Source: Liolophura sinensis
Taxonomy: Eukaryota > Mollusca > Polyplacophora > Chitonida > Chitonidae
Direction of reading: 5' to 3'
Length of the DNA stretch: 64,000 nucleotides
NCBI RefSeq assembly: GCF_032854445.1
Contig: NC_088305.1
Span: forward strand, 32,513,645-32,577,644
Part shown: positions 44,977 through 56,460 of the stretch, in pieces
How positions within the stretch are numbered: position 1 is the stretch's first letter
How the letters are laid out: each line of letters starts with the position of its first letter
Notes under the pieces: model-generated
Told to the model about the DNA's origin: nothing
The model's input: the letters and a program-made list of their open reading frames with translations, nothing else
Database searches by the model: none
Translations under genes and position numbers: made by a program

Positions 44977-45280
44977 AACTTGGCGCCATTAAAAACGCAC
45001 GTTTGAAATTGTATCCGTGCGCCACAAAAGTCGATTGTTCAGTGACTGTGCGTGGTTCATCGTTTGTGAACGTTGCGTTGCAGGTAGTGCACGACCGTGT
45101 GTTATTCCGACGCACCCTTTGTGTGCGTTACGTAACAGTGCGGAATATCGGCCATTGAGTGCTGTGTCAGCGCTGAGAGCACATGTCACTGCACAGTTGT
45201 GGTGTGCTCAATACGTTACACCACGTTAACCACAAAGACAAACAACATTTCAAAAAAACGGTACCATGCCCAGACATTCG
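44977..45280. mobile_element. Unclassified ~300-bp insertion in the 29-bp array
   Basis: Unique, GC-richer sequence from 'aacttggcgccattaaaaac' to about 'accatgcccagacatt', with array units on both sides. The left edge after TA looks like a Tc1-type end, but no matching inverted end exists on the right. It may be a solo end or a one-sided deletion of a fourth transposon. Confidence 0.45.
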
Positions 45281-45282
45281 GC

Positions 45283-45374
45283 AGATTATACATATATAAA
45301 ATACATTCTGCAGAGTGTACATATATAAAATATAGTTTGCAGAGTGTACATATATAATATACATTCTGCAGGGA

Positions 45375-45420
<46 letters not shown>

Positions 45421-46024
45421 GTGTGTATACATATAATATACATTCTGAAAAGTGTACAAATATAACACATATTCTGCAGAGTGTACATATATACTATATA
45501 CTCTGCACAGTGTACATATATAATATATACTCTGCACAGTGTACATATATAATATATACTCTGCACAGTGTACATATATGCTATATACTCTGCACAGTGT
45601 ACATATATAATATATACTCTGCACAGTGAACATATATAATATATACTCTGCACAGTGTACATATATATAATCTATATTCTGCAGTGTGTACATTTATAAT
45701 ATATATTCTACACAGAGTACATATATAAAATATATTTTGCAGAGTGTAAATATATAATATATATTCTACAGAGACAACACATATAATATGTATTTAGTAG
45801 TTTGTACACATATAATATATATTCTTCAGAGTGTACATTTATAATATATATTTCGCAGAGTGTGCACATATGATATATATTCTGCACTGTGTAAGTATAT
45901 AATGTATATTCTGTACTGGGTACATATATATTATATATTTTGCGGAATGTACATATATAATATGTATTTTGCAGTGTGTAGATATATAACATGTGTTTTG
46001 CAGTATGTACGTATATAATATGTA
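45283..46024. repeat. 29-bp minisatellite, segment 3
   Basis: About 25 units, including a run of near-identical ones ('ctctgcacagtgtacatata') at 45481-45660 and a pure (TA)n stretch at about 45377-45413. Confidence 0.93.
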
Positions 46025-47071
46025 CTGAATTCCAAAAGCGACTGGGAGAAATAGTATAAACTGCAAATGAGTAAGAGCCAGTTAACTTATGAAGAACATA
46101 TTTCTCTTACACAAGACAATAACTCAATTAAAAGCTCATATCGTGCTGATTCTTCTGAATGAATGGAAATAGGAGAACTCATTTTATTTGTCTCAAGAGC
46201 CTTTTGGAATTATTTTTCTGCTGGAATAAAAATTAACGTCAATAGCGAGTTTGACCTCCATTTTTAGTGTCAGTAACAGCAGCACATCTACCCATGTTGT
46301 TGAAGAGACTTCGGATGAACCTCCGAGGAATGTTATTGTAAGTGTCAACGGCGCTTTGTTGCAGTTGTTGCAAGGTAACTGGTTGATGGCGAATGCGGTG
46401 CTTGATAAAATTTAAATCGGGACTTATACCAGGCCAATCCATCGTCTGGATGCCGTCGTTCATCCAGAAATGTCTGTGTCAATCTTTCGGTATGTCCTCT
46501 TTCATTATCTTGCTGTAGAACAAGATTGTAAAAAAATGGAACAACTACAGGCCTCAACACTTCATCGACGTAGCGATCCGCCGTGACGCCTCTACCACGT
46601 CCTTGTCCATTGTTTTGAAACGGGCGAAACCTGGCGTCCCCAGCTGAGTACACCCGCCACCCCCACCCCCCACCCTCAACACATGGATCACTGAACCAAT
46701 CACTTGTAAGTCACCATACCCTGACTCGGCCGTTCACTGCATCGATGCAAAATCGACTTTCATCGGAAAAGACCGTATTCTGCCATTGCCCATTGCGCTA
46801 GTTCCGATGACCCGCGGCCCAGTTAAGTCGAACGCGTCTGTGACGTGGAGTCAAACGTGACTCAACATAAGGTCGACGGCAACGCAAAAAATTAAAATCG
46901 GTACAATTTGGTGCCGCCTGGCACCACTGTTGCTGCGTTTGCGGAAGATACCCATCTTTAAAATTGAAAAACACTCCCTGGAACGTCCATTACATATCTA
47001 CTCACTTTTGATTACTCAGCATGTACTTCCGACTTGACAATGGAAAAATTCCCGTCTCCTTTGGAATTCAG
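46025..47071 (-). mobile_element. Tc1-like transposon B, internally deleted
   Basis: Inverted ends 'ctgaattccaaaagcgactg' at 46025 and the complement of 'gtctcctttggaattcag' ending at 47071, flanked by TA. Minus-strand catalytic remnants: 'SDESRFCIDAVNGRVRVW' near 46750, 'YVDEVLRPVVVPF', 'QQDNERGHTERLTQTFLDE', 'DWPGISPDLNFIKH' and 'TRY' at the end. The N-terminal DNA-binding part is missing and the frame breaks near 46450. Confidence 0.85.
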
Positions 47072-47104
47072 TATATATTCTGCAGTGTGTACGTATAAAA
47101 TATA
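47072..47104. repeat. 29-bp minisatellite, segment 4
   Basis: One unit ('attctgcagtgtgtacgtat') between transposons B and C. Confidence 0.8.
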
Positions 47105-48668
47105 AACTACCGGGCAAAAGAAACGTATAACCTTGTTCAGCACCACAAGAAAGAGAAAGAAAGACAGACAGACAGTATCAACATGATAAGCATTATATTG
47201 CAATAAACCATTTTCCAAGTTCTGTTCAAAAATTCAAAGCCATATGGATATTACACTTGCTGTCAGGCAGAGTAAAGAAGGCATGGGGTAAATCTGAAAA
47301 ATTACACAAATGCAAGTAAAGGGACTCCCTTAAAAAGGTGTACCTAATGTCCTATCCTGTCATAAGACAGATCGTTAGTAGCGTGTGTGAGCACCCATTG
47401 CATCAATTAAAGCCAAAATACGTCCTCTCATGGAAGTCGTTAGTCGCCGGATGACGTCATCAGGAATTCTGTCCCACTCCTCAAATAAAGCCTGTTTGAG
47501 CTGTTGCCTGTTTTGTGGAGGAGGGACGCGTTGTCTCAGACGTCGATCAAGATGATCCCACAGATGCTCTAAGGGATTCATGTCTGGCGATCGTGCTGGC
47601 CAAGGCAGTGCGTTGACATCAACGGTGTCCAGATAATTTAGTACAACTCTGGCGGTATGAGGTCGTGCAATGTCCTGCTTCAAAAGGATACCCCTTTGCT
47701 ATTGATGCACGAATGGCACCACAACAGGTTCCAATATTTCATCTCGGTATCTTTGGCCAGTCAGATTTCCCTGGATGATGACCAATCTCGTTCTCACCTG
47801 TCCACAAATTCCGCCCCATACAAGCACCCCACCAGCACCAAAAGGGTGGACATTCTGAATGCAGTTTTGTGCCAATCGCTCTCCCCTGCGTCGATACACA
47901 CGAATTCGACCATCATTTCTGAAGAGGTTATATCGGCTTTCATCAGTGAACAGCACCCTTTCCCAGTCTCGTCGCTGTCATCGACGTACAACTCTTGCCC
48001 AACGCAACCTGCTTTGACGGTGTAGGGGAGTCAATGCCATTCCACGGAAGGGGCGATAGGCTCTGATACCACTCACGCGGAGTCGTCGTAAGACTGTGCG
48101 TCTGCTGATGGAGTGTCCCAGTGCCGTTTCCGCCGTTTCCGCCGTTGACGTCGCCGTCACAAACCGGTTACGCAGGTGGATTGTGCGGATGTACCGGTCT
48201 TCGCCAGGCGTTCTAACACTTGGCCTGCCCGATCTTGGACGATCTTGTGTCCTGCCTGTTAGGCGGTAACGACCCAACAGTCTGCTGATGGTGGCTTGGC
48301 TGCAACTGAACGTTCTGGCAATGTGGTGTTGGCTGGCCCCCATGTCGGCCATACCAGTGGCTCTATCACGTTCTGCTTGTGTGAGTCTCGGCATCTCTTC
48401 GATGTTTTTATGGTATTGCACCCTTACCATGTGCTACATCGGTATTTATACGGCGGTCATTATCGAGAATTTTCAACAGGGCCCGAAAACCTGTTTTTCC
48501 GATTTTTCATGATGTCTTACACCAATTTCAATGAATCTCGTTAAAAAGTGACGTGTACACAGGGTGCTTATGTGCAAACGTATTCGCACAACGTTCAAAC
48601 TTATTCAACTTATTTTTCCATAGAAAAAACTGCATTTAAAAGTTATACGTTTCTTTTGCCCGGTAGTT
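47105..48668 (-). mobile_element. Tc1-like transposon C, nearly intact
   Basis: Perfect ~27-bp inverted ends ('aactaccgggcaaaagaaac' onward) flanked by TA; 1564 bp. The transposase frame runs on the minus strand from ATG 48430 to 47375: helix-turn-helix region (HHIARTFSCSQATISRLL), GRPR-like hook (DRPRSGRPS), first catalytic aspartate in 'FTDESRYNLFRNDGR', second in 'QDIARPHTARV' (usual form QDNARPH), and the acidic third position in 'SPDMNPLEHLWD'. The frame is unbroken by indels but has two internal stops, near 47976 and 47697, so the copy is inactive though young. Confidence 0.93.
47375..48430 (-). pseudogene. Tc1-like transposase of transposon C
   Basis: About 350 codons in one frame, the full Tc1 transposase length, ending in the family's typical 'AHTRY'. 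Two in-frame stops interrupt it: a TGA after 'WARVVRR' and a TAG after 'VPFVHQ'. Both are consistent with C-to-T changes (CGA and CAG). The upstream start at 48430 could instead be the second Met (MPRLTQAERD). Confidence 0.9.
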
Positions 48669-48713
48669 TATATTCTGCAGAAACTTGTTAGTTTAGTGTT
48701 TATTAATTGAATT

Positions 48714-49077
48714 GAGTGAGTGAGTGAGTGCTTGGGGTTTAACGTCGTGCTCAACAATTTTTCAGTTATATGACGACGAAGGAATCCTTAGGGTGCATGT
48801 ACGTGTAATGTGCCTCCCTGTTGCAGGATTTCCATCGCTCTTTGATTTAGTGCTGCTTCACTGAGACGACTTGCCGAAGGCAAGTAAGCCGACCCGCCCG
48901 AGCCATTATAGTGATACGGGTCAACCAGTCATTGCACTATGGCCTTCACGCTGAACACCAAGCGAGGAAGTTACAACTTCCTCTTTTAAAGTCTTAGGTG
49001 TGACTCGATCAAGGTTTGATCCTGGATCTACCGGTCCCGAAGCGGACGCTCTACCAATTGTGCTATCCGGGCCGTTC
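48714..49077 (-). mobile_element. Full-length tRNA-type SINE, second family
   Basis: On the minus strand it begins 'cggcccggatagcacaattg', 'gtagagcgtccgcttcggg', a tRNA-like head with an A box, and 'aggatcaaacc' in the B-box position. The body follows, then the tail 'gtcatataactgaaaaattg', 'ttgagcacgacgttaaaccc' and a (CACT)n end. The tail is homologous to that of the main SINE family although the bodies differ. Confidence 0.85.
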
Positions 49078-49508
49078 ATGTAAATGCTTTGATTGATACT
49101 TGTTGCTGCCTCTCTCAGTACCGAGAGATTAGAGTGACGAAACTGGCTTGATTGTCCCGGTTTTAGTATATTGTGACTGGGTGATGAGTCATATCTAGTG
49201 TCTTCAGCATGAGACTTCAATGGCCGCACGGACTTGCTCTGCCACAAGAAGCCACAGTATACGTATGCACATCTAATGACACAGCATCTTCACACAACTG
49301 AAGCATTGTTATGTTTGGCGTTGCTTTCTTGTCGAACTAATGCTGTCTGGCTTCGACAAATAGTGCATGTCGTCCAAAATTAAAAACCCCAACAAAAACA
49401 CACAGCACGATCACCTGTGCTTGATTTGTCATTGATGACATATATATATATAATATCTGGAACAATGTTTATATTTCTGGATAAAACAAAACCCCATGCT
49501 AATTGTTT

Positions 49509-49514
49509 TTTATT
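49509..49514 (-). terminator. Poly(A) signal of the galaxin-like gene
   Basis: AATAAA on the minus strand, 80 bp beyond the stop codon at 49594-49596. Confidence 0.55.
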
Positions 49515-49593
49515 TTGCCGGGATTTTTTTCATTTATACAGACGCCACATAAGTAAGTACGCCGCACAAACAGGATCAAATGGTGAGTAAAAG

Positions 49594-51833
49594 TTAGCAC
49601 CGGACCCAGTATCCTGCCTCGAGCTCTGAATAGGGCTTTGGTGAAAACAACAGTGTACAACATCTCTCCTTCTGCGGGTCGTATGGCTTGTGACCGCAGC
49701 ATCCTGTGCTCTCGTCACTGTACAACGGCAGTAGCACACTGCTGCAGCAGGAAAACACCCTGCTGTCATAGACATTCTGATGGCAACAGCCGGAAAACAT
49801 ACCGAACTCAAGTGCACGAACGGAATCACCGCAGCAGAACTCCTGTCCCAATTTGAATGGCTTTCCATGGCAGCAACCGGTGGTTTTACGGTCGTATGTC
49901 CCTCTGCCGCAACAGCCGGCCGATGGCGTGGAAACATTGTAAACAGTGTCATCACAGCAGCGCTGCGAAGCTATGTTGTATGCCGTACCACCGCAACAAC
50001 TCATCTGACCAGTACTGCTGAAGAGAGTTCCACCACAGCAGATTTTCTCGTTCTTGTTGTATATTTGAGAGTCACAACACAGATGATGTTTTGGATCCAA
50101 GTCGTACAATTGGTTACCACAACACACCTGGTTGTTCAGATCAAATGTACCGCTAGCGCAGCAGCCGTGGGTGTCGGGGCCATGGTTTTGAACAACCCCA
50201 GAGCAGCACAGCTGCGTGTGGGAGTTGAATGTGACCTCTCCACAGGGAAGGAATACAGAAGGCGTCTTTCGAACAGACCCTTCGTAGCAAAGCTCAGTCC
50301 GATAGTCTAGAGTCTGGTTTCCACAACATGGCTGCCCTGCTTTGCCCGCCCAAAGCGTCATCTGGTACATGCCTCCCTCCTTTGTGTAACAGCACACATC
50401 ATCTTTACGGTTCATCGGCTGTATACCACAACAACTGGAGTGAATATTGTCCGACATCACTCTCGGATATATCACCGTCCGACCGTAGGCGGTGCAGCAT
50501 ACTTCGTTGACCCGGTGGACAGGATGGTCGCCACAGCATCGGTAGTCCGTATAAGAGGCGTTGTGAACGTTGCCACTACAACAGCTCTGATAGTTAGCCA
50601 CATAGACCTGGGCGCCACAGCACCGTTCCTCATAGCCTCCCACTGTCTTCTGCCAAATCCGCCCCTCACAGCACAGCTGGCTTTGTGGGTTGTACAGGCT
50701 GTTTCCACAACAGGCGTTCCCGCGCTCAGACTTGACTTCGATTTTTCCACCACAACAGACTTGGGCTGCGGAGTTATACGGCTGGCCGTCACAACACTCC
50801 ATGAACGGCTTCTCCTTCTTCAGAACTTGGTTTCCGCAACAGAACTCCCGTGCTGGATGGTACATGAGGGAACCACAGCAGAGGGTGTCCATTGTGCTGA
50901 AGGGTTTCTTCAGGAGCATTCCCAAGCAGCAGGAGTGCGACCAGATGTTGTAGCTCTCACCATTACACAAGGCCAAGTCTGAAACATGAAGAGAAGAGAG
51001 GAAATTTTAACCAGAGACTTATGTATACGTGTACATCCCCAGATGGCAGTCCATGTATTTTCTTCTCGTTGTTTACTTATTTCATTTTACGCCCTAGTTC
51101 AGAATATTTCACATATATATTACGGTGTTCAGGTATATATACCAGGAGCTGACATAAACTGCCCAAGAAATCGTGTATTTTTCATTTAAACATACACACA
51201 AACTGTCTGTCCCAAACCAAAGCAAATAAAAAGCTACATTGTAGGCTGTAAAACCAGAGTACCGACTATTTTTAAAACATGGTGGATTTCGAGTAATAAC
51301 TGTTTTGTTTTTTTTTTCTTATCTGTCCGAACAGTTTTGTTTCATTTTTGATGTTCTCACTACTATATCAAAGACCTGAACCTCCTCGTCTTTTCACCTT
51401 GTTCTCGCCGCGATGAGGCTGAAATATTGCCGAAGTAGCGTTAAGCCATAATCATTCATTCATTCATTCATTCAGAGTAGCGACAATAGGGTAATAGTTG
51501 ACAAATGGTCACCCGTAACAAATAAAACAAATCTGGTAAACTTATTCTTTATGAGACAAAGTCATTAGCTTTAAAAGTGTGTATTTGTTGACGTGTTCAT
51601 GCTTCGCAGACTGTCATATTGAGTCAGTCCCATTAGTTAATTATGCGTGGTTTATTCAACTCGATACGTATTGCCGAAAAGCGATACCTTTTGAATGAGT
51701 TCAATAATTATCAGACGAGTTAAAGGCGAGGGAACATAACGCAATGGTACAGAAAGGTAAGAAACTTACCACTGGCCTTTGTCTGGATAAAGACTTGCCA
51801 AACGAAGATTACAACTAACGCGCTATTCTTCAT
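49594..51833 (-). CDS. Galaxin-like secreted cysteine-rich protein, complete
   Basis: Two exons: 51770-51833 (21 codons plus one base) and 49594-50978, giving 482 aa. Exon 1 encodes a signal peptide (MKNSALVVIFVWQVFIQTKA) and ends in AGTG|GTAAGT; exon 2 begins after 'atgtttcag' and continues DLALCNGESYN. The mature protein is a chain of 'CCG...YN....CC' modules with about 28 Cys-Cys pairs, the hallmark of galaxin, a coral skeletal matrix protein with homologues in molluscs. Two modules have lost one cysteine of the pair ('LCYEG', 'PCGEV'), and the last modules are diverged. It is longer than coral galaxin (about 340 aa), consistent with module expansion. It probably acts in extracellular matrix or mineralised tissue; expression is unknown. 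Long open frames on the plus strand here are shadows caused by regular CC codons. Confidence 0.92.
51081..51473 (-). other. Intron of the galaxin-like gene, upstream part
   Basis: The single intron (50979-51769) is unique apart from a possible SINE scrap at 51075-51125 ('tttacgccctagttcagaat'), an (ATTC)n run at 51449-51471 and one dispersed-repeat copy. Confidence 0.4.
51474..51530 (-). repeat. Dispersed repeat, copy 4 (fragment)
   Basis: The minus-strand segment 'gggtgaccatttgtcaacta' and 'ccctattgtcgctactctg' matches the middle of the family. In the galaxin-like gene intron. Confidence 0.55.
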
Positions 51834-51886
51834 CCTCTCTCTGTACAAACCCACTTACAATGTTTCTCTTTACCTCATAAACTCGC

Positions 51887-51894
51887 CTTTTATA
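51887..51894 (-). promoter_or_regulatory. TATA box of the galaxin-like gene
   Basis: TATAAAAG on the minus strand, 54 bp upstream of the ATG at 51833, placing the start site near 51860 with a 5'UTR of roughly 30 nt. A strong TATA box suits a highly expressed, tissue-restricted secreted protein. Confidence 0.65.
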
Positions 51895-52629
51895 AGAACG
51901 TCTAGGCAACGACGATCTCTAAAGTCACGATTTCAGACTTGCTGGAATTTTGACTTGGTTACCCAGCGGACAAACAATTTACATCAGCAAATACACTGTT
52001 TGGAATAAAGAGCGAAGTAAGTATATTGGGGATGGTTTAGACTTACTGACCGCACGTAAGGAATGTGGAATTCATTGTGACCTTACATAAATTCACGGCT
52101 TGCTTACAGGCGCTGATGTACTTTAATTAAGCAAAGGGGAAGTCCCAAATGACTGAGCGAATGCTTGATGAGATCTACATCAAATAAAAGCGGTTGATTA
52201 CGTACAGTGTAACATTTCAATGCATTCTGTATGCTTACGGTAGCAAAATGTGTGTTAAACGATACGTCCCCTAGTTGAAACGACTTGGTCTCTTCGAGAC
52301 ATATCATGCGTATATAAGAATTGCAGTCAGTGACCAAACATTTTGTGTAAAGCCGTTCTCTGCAACAACGCAAGTTTGTGACCTTTGATTTGAGAATCAA
52401 ACCACCTCAATTCTTTATCGCATATTAGTATATGCTCCTCTCTATACCGCTGCAACAGTTTTTTAACCCACCCATAACCCTTAACAGCACCAGAAAACTA
52501 TATTTGAGTAGACTGTAAATCAATCTAATAGCTAAATACAGGAACGTGTTCATGCTGTTTTAAACAAGGAAACAGTTCTGGAAAGATTTTTTAAAAAAGC
52601 GGACAACGTTTCCGAAAAGCAAAATCTGG

Positions 52630-52820
52630 TGTCAGTATATATACCCATAATATATGTAAATGGCTTGTCCCAGGAAGCACACAATAGGTGTAATGAGTTG
52701 TCTCAGTGCGCACACAGTAGGTGTAATTGTCTTGTACCCGGATTCGCACAGTAGGTTTAAATGGCTTGTCCCAGGATGCGCACATTAGGTGTAAATAGCT
52801 TGTGACAGGACCCACACAGT
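52630..52820. repeat. 36-bp repeat, about five copies
   Basis: Degenerate units of 'cacagtaggtgtaaatggct' plus 'tgtcccaggatgcg'. No coding signal. Confidence 0.85.
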
Positions 52821-53957
52821 ACCTGTATTACATTTACATCTTCGGGCACGGTGTGAATTCATCACGTCGGATATATGAACAGTTGCAATCAAACGCAACT
52901 GAGATACATATTTTCTTATCGACAACTTATATTGTAGCATGGTACACGATTTGAACACTGATTTGAGTCAGTCGTCTGGAACAACATCACTGAAAACTGT
53001 TGACCGCTTCAGTGTGCCTGATTCCGTCCTATTTTCGTACTTTACACACATTCTTGGCTCTTTGGTGGTTTGTCTTATACGCCGTTTTGGGGAATTGGCC
53101 TTGTGATTATTGACCCAGAACGTTATTCCATATGACCTTATTGGGTGACAGCTGGAATACAATTGTCTGTTTCGACGAATCAGTTCAAACATAATAAAAG
53201 GTGTGGGTTAACATGAAAAGACAGGATGCATACCGAACGTCCAAGAAGGGTTAGAACAAACTCCATTGCGAAGAGGTGAGAACTAATACCTATTCGTCCA
53301 GGTTCTCCGAAAGGTCAGATGCGTGCTGAGAAGATTCAAGACCTAGAAGATTCAAGATCAAGACAGAGGTTATAAAGAAGTCGGGATGTTAGTTGGATAT
53401 TGGATATATTCGTCTGTCAGAATACAGATAAAATTTTAGCCTTTTGAATGATCAATCAGCCTGAGACAAGCTACCGCATTCATCAAGCATGCTAAAAATA
53501 CATGCAGCCTCGCGCGGTGGATATTGTTTTTGTATCTACGGAGTCACGGACGCTTGTTCCGGTCGAAAGCAATACCCATCAACAACGTATACGTACTGTA
53601 GTTTATTTCTTTTAGCCACTCGCCGTTGTTCATCTGCCTGTAAAATCAATCATGCGCGCGACCAAAATTGCCGGTCAAACGTCTGCTTCTGTAAAGTTAT
53701 GTGGTACTATACTGATGGTGTATCTTTGTAATTGGTAAAGGGAGATAAATTATTCTTGTTTCTTATTCCTTCACGCGAACACCAAACATGGCGTCCCTTT
53801 TTGTACATGGGGAAATTTGGTCAGGATACCAAGGCCTATGAGACGGTTATTAGTTCGTTTTAAGTTAGTTATATGTTCGCATGTATACTATTATAAGCTT
53901 AAAAGTCAAATACTCCTTGACAGTTGATTCTCTTACACGCGAAAACGTCACATTTTT
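52821..53957. other. Intergenic, no recognised features
   Basis: Unique sequence. Short open frames show no family features or splice support. Confidence 0.35.
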
Positions 53958-54603
53958 CTATACGATGCTGTGATAACTTTGGACCTGTATATTCTAAGTG
54001 TTTCTGTCCAATGCTGAGGCAACTTTGAACTTGTAATGTTCCAAGGTTTTCTATCCGATGCTGTGGTAACTTTGGACCTGTAATGTTCCAATTTTTATCT
54101 GATGTAATGTTCTACATGTTTCTATCCGATGCTGAGGCAGCTTTGAACCTGTAATGTTCCAAGTTTTTATCCAATTTTTCTATCCGATGCTGTGGTAACT
54201 TTGGACCTGTAATGTTCCAATTTTTATCCGATGTAATGTTTTAAGTTTTTCTATCCCATGCTGTGGTAACCTTGAACCTGTAATGTTCCAAGTTTTTATT
54301 CGATTTTTCTATCCGGTGCTGAGGTAGCTTTGAACCTGTAATGTTCCAAGGTTTTCTATCCAATGCTGTGGTAACTTTAAACCTGTAATGTTCCAAGTTT
54401 TTATCCGATGTAATGTTCTGAGTTTTTCTATCCGATGCTGTGGTAACTTTGGACCTGCAATGTTCCAATTTTTATCCGATGTAATGTTCTAAGTGTTTCT
54501 ATCCGATGCTGTGGTAACTTTGGACCGGTAATGTTCCAATTTTTATCCGATGTAATGTTCTAAGTGTTTCTATCCGATGCTGTGGTAACTTTGGACCTGT
54601 AAT
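53958..54603. repeat. ~46/70-bp compound minisatellite
   Basis: About eleven units start 'ctatccgatgctgtggtaac' or a variant and continue 'tttggacctgtaatgttcca'. Spacing alternates between about 46-60 and 70 bp depending on whether a 'tttttatccgatgtaatgt' block is present. Confidence 0.9.
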
Positions 54604-54604
54604 G

Positions 54605-54740
54605 TACCCTGTGAGACAAATTGACAAGAGGTCGTGCTTCACCGGTACTACGTGTGATCAACGTGTGATCAACGTGTTATCAACGTGTGATAAATATTCC
54701 AGCCATCACACTGATATCACTGCTGCGCTTTTACACATCT
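54605..54740 (+). repeat. Dispersed repeat, copy 5
   Basis: 'gagacaaattgacaagaggt' and 'cgtgcttcaccggtactacg' match the 5' half; a small internal 'aacgtgtgatc' triplication follows. It directly abuts the preceding minisatellite. Confidence 0.6.
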
Positions 54741-54978
54741 ACGTTGTAAGCTGTTATACCATATTTCTGCACAAACCAAAATTCTGCCTTTTCAACTAAG
54801 CGTCCCACAAGCCTGGCCCCGTTGCATTGTTTTAGTTTTATTGTATGTTAAATGTGATGACAACATTGTGTGTTGAGTCATTCTTCAACTGCTGCGTTTA
54901 ACGAATTACAACTAACATTGCTGCATACATCTTACCTATGTCGGCTTAATCCATGCTGCTACATATACAAACAGTTGG

Positions 54979-55080
54979 AATGAAACCCTAATTGAAGGGT
55001 AATGATAAGAAGCAGTTTTTCACCGGTTATGTGTAACCACTTACCGACTATCACACCTTTCTCGCTGCTCTGGTCCCTAA
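54979..55080 (+). repeat. Dispersed repeat, copy 6
   Basis: 'tttttcaccggttatgtgta', 'accgactatcacacctttct' and 'cgctgctctggtccct'. The 'tcgctgctctggt' core is identical to the 45-bp minisatellite unit. Confidence 0.65.
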
Positions 55081-55734
55081 AAGGATCCACAGCTTGACAC
55101 TAAGGCTGTAATACTTTCTCATATTACTTGAAGCACACCTAGGTAAATAAATGATTAAGTTTAGCGCAAAACTACTGGCAGTATGATATTTTTTATATCC
55201 AGCAACGCTATCAACACACTGGAAAGCTGTGCTCTCAATCACGTACAAAATTGTTCACATTATAACTAGAAGGTTCCAATCTGTTCTGGGCCCTGAGTGG
55301 GTAGCATTTTACGCCATGTTCATGTATAAGGTCATTTTGTTTTCAACGCCGGAGAACTATGTCTACAGATAATACCTGCATCTTGAAAATAAGATCACGT
55401 TCCACACAGTGGTTTTCACAGCAAAGCTCATATCAACTCTCACCCCTTCTTTCGTGACAGCCATAGATCTACCATAAGTGAAACCTTTTCCAGTTCCGAA
55501 ATACATAGTATACTACAATCATCATAAGTTTCATATGCTGGTAGTTTATGGAACGATAATCGCAGCTCTAAAATCTATGAGAAGAGCAGACTCTGCTGTT
55601 GACTATATTTACACTGTGATGGGATGGACAACTGGCGTGTAAACGCTATAATTAGGTACGCAGAGAAGTAGGTCAGCGACCACAAATAGCAAACACTAAA
55701 TATCAATATGCGAATGTATTAACGGAGCAGTCAG

Positions 55735-55742
55735 TTATAAGC
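55735..55742 (+). promoter_or_regulatory. Possible TATA element of the P450 gene
   Basis: 'TTATAAGC' lies 79 bp before the ATG at 55814. Position fits; sequence is a weak match. Confidence 0.3.
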
Positions 55743-55813
55743 GCAGCACAGCTGCTGAAGAGCGGTACACAAATACCAGCACACACCAGAAACTGCAAAA
55801 CCTTTGCCCCAAG

Positions 55814-56362
55814 ATGGATTTCATCAGCTGGGCTCTATGTGGACTTATCACTATAGTGTGTCTTCTTCTTGCCAGAAAATGGCTCTCATCACCAACGGGT
55901 AAACTACCTCCGGGACCGTGGGGGCTGCCTTTCATCGGCAGCCCGTGGTACCTTGGTCGTGAAATGCACGTTCTCTTTACGGAGCTATCGAAGATCTACG
56001 GAGATGTGTTGTCCGTCAACATACTGGGTGAGAGGATGGTGGTCTTTAGTACGGGAGATAGTATCAGAAAGGCTTTTGGTTCTCCGGACACTGGTCAGCT
56101 TTTCTCTGGACGTCCTCCAGTCCCCGATATCAACGAATACATGGCCGAGGCCACAGCTTTTATCGCACCAACCGTACAGTGGTCAAAACAACGGAAACTT
56201 ATCCACAACGTTCTCAATTTACATGGAGAAGGTGGTCAGGCGATCGACGAGGCGATCGCGGACGAGTTGTCGCACATGATTGAGTGGCTAGAGAAGAAAG
56301 AGGGGGCAGTCAATTTAGATCACGTGATATACCCCAGTCTCATCAATGGCATCTCCATACTG
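55814..56362 (+). CDS. Cytochrome P450 (clan 2-like), first exon only
   Basis: P450s are haem-thiolate monooxygenases of the endoplasmic reticulum. This exon encodes residues 1-183, starting at an ATG with A at -3. Residues ~5-24 (SWALCGLITIVCLLLARKWL) form the membrane anchor, followed by the proline hinge 'LPPGPWGLPFIGSPWYLG'. The C-helix 'WSKQRKL' carries the W...R pair that contacts haem propionate. The exon ends in ATACTG|GTGAGT, phase 0. The rest (I-helix AGxDT, ExxR, haem-binding cysteine loop) is not visible before 64000, so the gene either continues past the window or is truncated. Its intron would contain the 45-bp array and several SINEs. Clan 2 is inferred from the hinge and 'FSGRPP' style. 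Confidence 0.82.
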
Positions 56363-56383
56363 GTGAGTGTTTTTGATCAATAA

Positions 56384-56460
56384 ATGACTGAGTTTTTAAC
56401 GCCACATTGGCAGTATTTCAGCAATATCGTGCCGAAAACATAGTATGTGGGCCATATGGG
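56384..56460 (-). mobile_element. SINE tail of a further family
   Basis: 'tgactgagtttttaacgcc' and 'cagtatttcagcaatatcg' resemble the complement of the 3' end of common mollusc SINEs. Just inside the P450 intron. Confidence 0.5.

Noticed and set aside
43117-45992. Minus-strand 'YIICTLCRVYI' frames in the 29-bp array
   Set aside because: They follow the repeat, change frame with unit length and are open in parallel frames; not proteins.
49780-50982. Plus-strand frames of 176-180 codons opposite the galaxin-like gene
   Set aside because: They are shadows of the regular Cys-Cys codons on the minus strand and have no start, motif or splice evidence of their own.
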